The notes under the pieces were generated by a model. That model worked only from the letters and a program-made list of their open reading frames with translations. It was not told the DNA's origin and searched no databases. Source: a virus. Taken from it: a DNA stretch of 30,497 nt. The first letter of the stretch is position 1; each line of letters begins with the position of its first letter. This document shows, in pieces, positions 26,381-30,497 of this stretch. The stretch is from IMG/VR virus record IMGVR_UViG_3300030104_004124, positions 1 to 30,497 of that record; one strand, given 5' to 3'. The position numbers and the translations under genes were made by a program.

Positions 26381-28126
26381 ATGGCAACTTTAACAGGAAA
26401 GACAATAGCATCAACATATACAAGCTTATTAAAACTTGAAGGTAATAGTGGAAGTACAGTAGCTGGAGCAGATGGAAATGCTGTACAAGTAAAAACTGGA
26501 GACAATGATGCAACTCCATTATATTTAAATACAGATAGAATTGGTATTAATACTGCTGCTCCAGATAAGCTTTTACATTTATATGCAGCTAACTCTGGAG
26601 TAACTCCACATGCAAATACAAATTTATTTATTGAAGATAGTGCTAATAATTACTTAGAACTTGGAGTCCCAAATGGTGAAACAGCTGGTATTTATTTTTC
26701 AGATGTAGCTGGAACTCCTGGCTCAATTAATTACAACCATAGCTCAAACCTTATGACTTTTAGTACTGATAGTCTGTTTTCTTTTTCTGGCGGAAATGTT
26801 GGTATTGGTACAGTTAGTCCTCAGGAAAACTTAGATATTTGGAATAATAATACTACAAATGCTAATTGTACTCTTCGTATAGTAAATGATTATAATGGTG
26901 CAGATTCAGAAATTAAGCTTCAAGCTAAAACTGATTCTGGGGGTTCACATTATGCTGTGCTAAAACTAGATGGTACGACTGAAGATTTTGTAATAAATAT
27001 GGAGGATACATCAGGTGCTTTTAGTATTTTACAAAATGGAAATGTTGGTATAGGCACTATTGAACCAACCTATGCTTTACATATAAAAAGTGGCCATAGT
27101 ACAGATGATCAAACTACTGGAGGTGGAACTCTAGCTTTACAAGGGTCAGATACTACTGTAGGTGCTGATACAGATTTGGGAACAATTTATTTTCTTGGTT
27201 CTGATTCAAGTATATCGAGTCCTCCAACAGTTGGAGCTAAAATACTTGCTGAAGGTGCTGGAACATGGGATGACAGTAGTGCAAATGATGCTCCTACTAA
27301 TTTAAAGTTTTTTACCTGCGATGATAATGCTTCTAATACAATTGCGCAAAGAATGGTTATTAGGCACGATGGTAAAATTGGTATTGGAGTTACTATTCCA
27401 AATTCTAAACTTCATATAAGTAAAACGGTAAATAGTGCTACTTTTAGTCCCTTTGAAGACCTTTTGATAGAAAATTTAGGTGATACAACTGATGGCAATG
27501 CTACTGCACGTTATACTGGAATAGGATTCAGAACTTCTGGTGGTGGAACTGCTGCTACAGAAAGAGTAAAATGTTGGTTTGGAGCAGTACGAAGTGCAAC
27601 ATATGGAAGGTCAGATTTTATATTTCTAACTGATGGTTCTGCCGATGCTGGTTCTGTAACGACATCTGAAGAAGTTATGCGTATTAAGGCAGGTGGAAAT
27701 GTTGGTATAGGTGTATCTAATCCACAACACAGTTTACATATTGCAACCAATGAATCTATTTTCTGGGGAGCAACTACTGAATATTCAAGAATAGTTTCTT
27801 ATGTAGGAGAATGGAACGCTGCATCTTCAACAACTCATGAGTTAACTCTTTGTGATGATGCTCAAGATTATCATGTTGTTGCAATGGAGTTATTGGTAGT
27901 TTTAAGAAATTCAGCTAATAATTCTGGGTATTCTTGGAGTGTAAGAGGTTCTTTTACCCATGGAGGGACACTTGATGTAGCTACGTTATGGGAACAAGGA
28001 ACAACTGACATAGCTGATCCTGTACTTTCAGATAATGGAGGTAGTATAATATTAACAATGACAAGTCCTGTTGCTAGCCATACTTGTGGTTATACAGTAC
28101 AATTAAGAGAAGTTAGAACATCATAA
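26381..28126 (+). CDS. fibre or spike protein with 'GNVGIGT' repeats
   Basis: The 581-residue protein has five copies of a G-(N/K)-(V/I)-GIG-x4-P-x4-LH-I motif at about residues 53, 138, 220, 331 and 438, separated by beta-rich stretches. This is the repeat found in long tail fibres and spikes of aquatic phages and in bacterial surface proteins, where it forms a trimeric beta-helix. Many such fibres end in an S74 self-cleaving chaperone; none is seen here. Instead the last 110 residues form a compact beta domain (HELTLCDDAQDYHVVAMELLV), which could be the receptor-binding tip. Confidence 0.7.
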   Translation: MATLTGKTIASTYTSLLKLEGNSGSTVAGADGNAVQVKTGDNDATPLYLNTDRIGINTAAPDKLLHLYAANSGVTPHANTNLFIEDSANNYLELGVPNGETAGIYFSDVAGTPGSINYNHSSNLMTFSTDSLFSFSGGNVGIGTVSPQENLDIWNNNTTNANCTLRIVNDYNGADSEIKLQAKTDSGGSHYAVLKLDGTTEDFVINMEDTSGAFSILQNGNVGIGTIEPTYALHIKSGHSTDDQTTGGGTLALQGSDTTVGADTDLGTIYFLGSDSSISSPPTVGAKILAEGAGTWDDSSANDAPTNLKFFTCDDNASNTIAQRMVIRHDGKIGIGVTIPNSKLHISKTVNSATFSPFEDLLIENLGDTTDGNATARYTGIGFRTSGGGTAATERVKCWFGAVRSATYGRSDFIFLTDGSADAGSVTTSEEVMRIKAGGNVGIGVSNPQHSLHIATNESIFWGATTEYSRIVSYVGEWNAASSTTHELTLCDDAQDYHVVAMELLVVLRNSANNSGYSWSVRGSFTHGGTLDVATLWEQGTTDIADPVLSDNGGSIILTMTSPVASHTCGYTVQLREVRTS

Positions 28127-28136
28127 AGGAGAGACA

Positions 28137-28337
28137 ATGAGTAAAGCGAAAATAAAAGATGCAGAAGTAGTAGAAGAGTCTAAAAAGCTAGAATGGAAAG
28201 AAGTTAGAGAAAATCTAGTAGCACAACATCAAGAAGCTTTGAAGCAAATAGATCATTATACTAAAATGTCTTTAAAAGCTGAAGGAGCTATTGAGGTTGG
28301 AGATCAAATGAATCCAAAGGAGTCTAATGAAGGTTAA
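28137..28337 (+). CDS. small helical protein
   Basis: The 66-residue protein (MSKAKIKDAEVVEESKKLEW...) is a charged coiled coil (ENLVAQHQEALKQIDHYTKM) with a Gly/Met-rich tail. AGGAGAGACA precedes the ATG, and the stop overlaps the next gene by 11 bases. Placed between the fibre and connector genes, it may be a small tail assembly factor; unassigned. Confidence 0.5.
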   Translation: MSKAKIKDAEVVEESKKLEWKEVRENLVAQHQEALKQIDHYTKMSLKAEGAIEVGDQMNPKESNEG

Positions 28338-28608
28338 AGAAATAATGGAAAGAGCAGGCATGACCCAAACAGGTCGTGCCGTTGCTTATATAAAAGACGC
28401 TTTAGATGAGATTAATATTAGCTCAGAGACCCACGTAACTACACAAAGAATTGACATAACTGCAGATCAAAGATTTTATGATCTACCAAACGATTGTTTA
28501 AAGGTGCTTGATATTAGGTGTAAGCATCATAACAATGAAGATGAAAAGTATAGATCAATACCAAGGTCTATATATGAACCTGCAATAGTGGATGAAGATG
28601 GCAACTAA
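28327..28608 (+). CDS. tail connector, N-terminal part
   Basis: In this 93-residue protein, residues 1-30 (KVKEIMERAGMTQTGRAVAY then IKDALDEINI) are followed by TQRIDITADQRFYDLPNDCLKVLDIRCK and RSIPRSIYEPA. This is the N-terminal half of a connector/adaptor protein that in related phages, as I recall, is a single chain of about 250-300 residues. The stop at 28608 comes 17 bases after the start of the second half, in another frame. See the findings on a split or frameshifted gene. Confidence 0.55.
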   Translation: MKVKEIMERAGMTQTGRAVAYIKDALDEINISSETHVTTQRIDITADQRFYDLPNDCLKVLDIRCKHHNNEDEKYRSIPRSIYEPAIVDEDGN

Positions 28609-29224
28609 AAGAAAATACGCATATTATATAAAAGGTAACAAGCTAGCTATAATACAAAGAGAAGATGCTTTAGCTGGATCTAGTAATGATGAATATGGAA
28701 TGTATAAAAGTCCTACTGAAAGTGTTACAGATGGCTTAGAAATACAATACGCATATACTCCATCATATAGAATAAATGATGCAGATGATTCTCTTGCAGT
28801 AAGTGCATATACAGAATCTTTAGGATTATTGTCTTTAACAATACCATCTTCTAGTTTTGCAATAAATACACCTATTGTTATTACTGGATCAGAAAAATGG
28901 AACGGATTACATATAGTTAATGCTGCAACATCTAGCTCTACATCTTTAGTATTAAAAACTAAATACAATGGAGGATCTGTTACTGAGGCATTTACATTAT
29001 TAAAAGATGTGTCTGTTTTGCAAGATGAGACATTTGAATTAGACCTTAGTAGATATCATGCTAACGCTGTAGTTTACTATTTAAAGGCCAAAATGGCCGA
29101 AGATGCAGGAGATTTTGATAGAAGGCAGTTCTTCATGAGAGAATTTAAAAAACAACTAGAGAAGGGCAGTTCTGCTCTTAAACGTGGGCCTTATATAGTA
29201 CAAGGCTTTAAATCAATGACATAA
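28592..29224 (+). CDS. tail connector, C-terminal part
   Basis: The 210-residue protein starts KRKYAYYIKGNKLAIIQRED after a few residues. Its end is RYHANAVVYYLKAKMAEDAGDFDRRQFFMREFKKQLEKG, the helical end typical of podovirus adaptors that bind the portal. Two ATGs (28592, 28598) are possible; neither has a ribosome site, so translation must come from coupling to, or a frameshift from, the preceding ORF. Together the two parts have the length of one adaptor. Confidence 0.55.
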   Translation: MKMATKRKYAYYIKGNKLAIIQREDALAGSSNDEYGMYKSPTESVTDGLEIQYAYTPSYRINDADDSLAVSAYTESLGLLSLTIPSSSFAINTPIVITGSEKWNGLHIVNAATSSSTSLVLKTKYNGGSVTEAFTLLKDVSVLQDETFELDLSRYHANAVVYYLKAKMAEDAGDFDRRQFFMREFKKQLEKGSSALKRGPYIVQGFKSMT

Positions 29225-29276
29225 CACCCGTTCACGCACAGCCAGTGCTTAGGGGAAACTCAAAAAGGAGATAAAA

Positions 29277-29771
29277 ATGGCAAATAAAGATTTACATAGA
29301 TATTCTGTTCAGCAAGCATTAAATAGAACATTTGATGTTTTTACAGTAACTCCAACATTGGATACCAGTACTTACGCAGATGCAGATGTATTATTTAATC
29401 CAGTATTAATTGAAGGAATATTTGGGCATAAAAATGATGCATGTATGATAAGAAGTATTACTATGATTGATGCTGATGATCAAGGGGTTCCTTGTGAAAT
29501 ATATTTTACGACAAATAGTACTGATTTTGGAACTATTAATGCCACCGCTAATATAGCTGATAATACTGGAATAGCGGGAGGTGTTACAATGACATATTTT
29601 GATACAGCTAATGATATTGATAATCATAGAATATCAAGCATTAAAGATATTAATATGGTAGTAAAAGCTAATGGAGTAAATGAAAATTTATATATAGCTG
29701 GCATTACCACAGGGACGCCTGATCATACCGCTTCTGGATTAAATATTAAGATAGGCGTTCAATACTTATAG
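29277..29771 (+). CDS. virion structural protein of unknown type
   Basis: The 164-residue protein is beta-rich (TFDVFTVTPTLDTSTY; GVPCEIYFTTNSTDFGTI; ENLYIAGITTGTPDHTASGL). AAAAAGGAGATAAAA upstream is one of the strongest ribosome sites here, suggesting an abundant product such as a minor capsid, tail-tube or second decoration protein. No family is recognised. Confidence 0.6.
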   Translation: MANKDLHRYSVQQALNRTFDVFTVTPTLDTSTYADADVLFNPVLIEGIFGHKNDACMIRSITMIDADDQGVPCEIYFTTNSTDFGTINATANIADNTGIAGGVTMTYFDTANDIDNHRISSIKDINMVVKANGVNENLYIAGITTGTPDHTASGLNIKIGVQYL

Positions 29772-29779
29772 GAGAGATA

Positions 29780-30136
29780 ATGGCATATTCTTTGTTTGAC
29801 AAATTAGGACAACATATAGATATTACAGCAGGTAGGAATGCTAAAGCTCCAATGCATCCACCTAATACACCTGCACAACATACACCTGAATTAGAGGATG
29901 TAGCTAAGACTAAAGCTCCTACTAATATGACTGGTATGAAGTTTACACATTCTTTAATAAAGCATTTAGATCAGCTTTATAGCAAGATGTTGGCAGGTGA
30001 GGTTGCAGATATAGCTTCAGAGCCTAAATATAGTCCAAAGACTAGGGTTATACAAGGTCAAACAGATGCTTTAATATTAGAAGAAAAGGAAGCTTATTAT
30101 AATCCTGGTAATAGTAATGTAACAGAGAGCTTCTAA
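29780..30136 (+). CDS. hypothetical virion protein
   Basis: The 118-residue protein has a Pro/Lys-rich first third (KAPMHPPNTPAQHTPELED), then a helix (HSLIKHLDQLYSKML) and an extended polar end. GGAGAG precedes the ATG and the stop overlaps the next ATG (TAATG). No family is recognised; the late-operon place suggests a tail or internal protein. Confidence 0.6.
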   Translation: MAYSLFDKLGQHIDITAGRNAKAPMHPPNTPAQHTPELEDVAKTKAPTNMTGMKFTHSLIKHLDQLYSKMLAGEVADIASEPKYSPKTRVIQGQTDALILEEKEAYYNPGNSNVTESF

Positions 30137-30330
30137 TGCCATCGCCTAAGGTAATAGCATTAAGCGCTCTAACTCCTGAGAAGTATGACTATATACATCT
30201 TGCATATAACTCTGATGGAGATATACAGACAGTAACCTATAAAACTGGTGGAGCTAGTGGAACAACTATAGCTACATTAACATTAGCATACGATTCTGAT
30301 AAAAACTTACAAACGGTGACTAAATCGTAA
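30136..30330 (+). CDS. small protein with two similar beta repeats
   Basis: This 64-residue protein has a lead helix (KVIALSALTPEKYDYI) followed by LAYNSDGDIQTVTYKTGG and LAYDSDKNLQTVTKS, two copies of one strand-turn-strand unit, each 'LAY.SD...QTVT'. The stop overlaps the next start. Such mini-repeats resemble single blades of tail-associated beta folds. Role unknown. Confidence 0.6.
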   Translation: MPSPKVIALSALTPEKYDYIHLAYNSDGDIQTVTYKTGGASGTTIATLTLAYDSDKNLQTVTKS

Positions 30331-30497
30331 TGGCATACAAGTTTAATCCATTTACAGGTACATTTGATGAGAAGCTTGATGTAGGCTCTAATATAAAAGA
30401 GAATATAGCTTTAAATGATAATTATATCTCTAATGATGGTGGAAATGAAGGTGTTCTTATTCAAGATGATGGCTCATCTAATTTTGTAAGTGCATCA
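30330..30497 (+). CDS. late gene, N-terminal part (3' partial)
   Basis: The frame opens at ATG 30330, overlapping the previous stop, and runs past the window end, giving 56 residues (MAYKFNPFTGTFDEKLDVGS...). It is polar and low in hydrophobic residues, like the start of a tail fibre or structural protein. It cannot be joined to the partial gene at the left end because the frames differ, so the genome continues outside. Confidence 0.65.
   Translation, partial: MAYKFNPFTGTFDEKLDVGSNIKENIALNDNYISNDGGNEGVLIQDDGSSNFVSAS

Noticed and set aside
1-30497. Possibility that the window is a complete circular genome
   Set aside because: The frame at the right end does not continue into the open frame at the left end, and needed late genes (tape measure or internal virion and tail proteins) are missing.
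1-30497. CRISPR array, insertion sequence or integrase
   Set aside because: No regularly spaced repeats, transposase or recombinase motifs, or terminal inverted repeats with target duplications were seen.

Overview
The window is part of the genome of a tailed dsDNA phage (Caudoviricetes). It carries a large terminase, a P22-type portal, a scaffold protein and a capsid protein in the usual order, next to a recombination and replication module (ERF annealing protein, SSB-like protein, Hjc-like resolvase, primase-helicase). The DNA is AT-rich and densely packed, with many 1-20 base gene overlaps (TAATG, ATGA) and strong AGGAG-type ribosome sites, so the host is a bacterium. The host itself cannot be named. 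The P22-type portal and repeated 'GNVGIGT..P...LH' fibre motifs suggest an aquatic podovirus-like phage. No integrase, repressor or tail tape measure is visible, so a lytic phage is the simpler reading. Both ends cut + strand genes and their frames do not join, so the genome continues beyond the window.

Layout. (1) Bases 2-505: the C-terminal end of a + strand gene, probably the last late gene. (2) Bases 536-12955: one long minus-strand block, read right to left, of early/middle genes. It holds many very small proteins, a secreted calcium-loop protein, a probable DUF6745-type protein with its partner, ERF, SSB-like protein, a winged-helix protein, a primase-helicase fusion, DUF932, an Nmad1/DUF1599 protein, a zinc-ribbon protein and a resolvase. 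ERF/SSB/primase-helicase/resolvase form the replication-recombination module. A minus-strand promoter at 7103-7132, preceded by a hairpin terminator, starts the ERF half of the block. (3) Bases 12956-13388: a divergent non-coding control region with short AT-rich repeats, a likely + strand extended -10 promoter and a 114-base element closed by a perfect 7-bp helix. (4) Bases 13389-30497: the + strand late operon: small terminase, cell-wall hydrolase and small lysis-region genes, large terminase, portal, scaffold, major capsid protein, two paired sets of small virion-surface candidates, a head-tail adaptor-like protein, a fibre protein and a two-ORF connector.

The most unusual feature is non-coding. 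The minus-strand block is punctuated by 30-110 base elements closed by long, mostly perfect terminal helices, several sitting directly in front of a ribosome site. They merge into two larger gene-free blocks (10187-10644 and 11926-12691). The second contains a tRNA with a CAU anticodon and two tRNA-like T-arm hairpins. This could be a family of phage RNA elements, or a large structured phage RNA of the general kind exemplified by GOLLD/ROOL; neither identity can be confirmed from the sequence alone.
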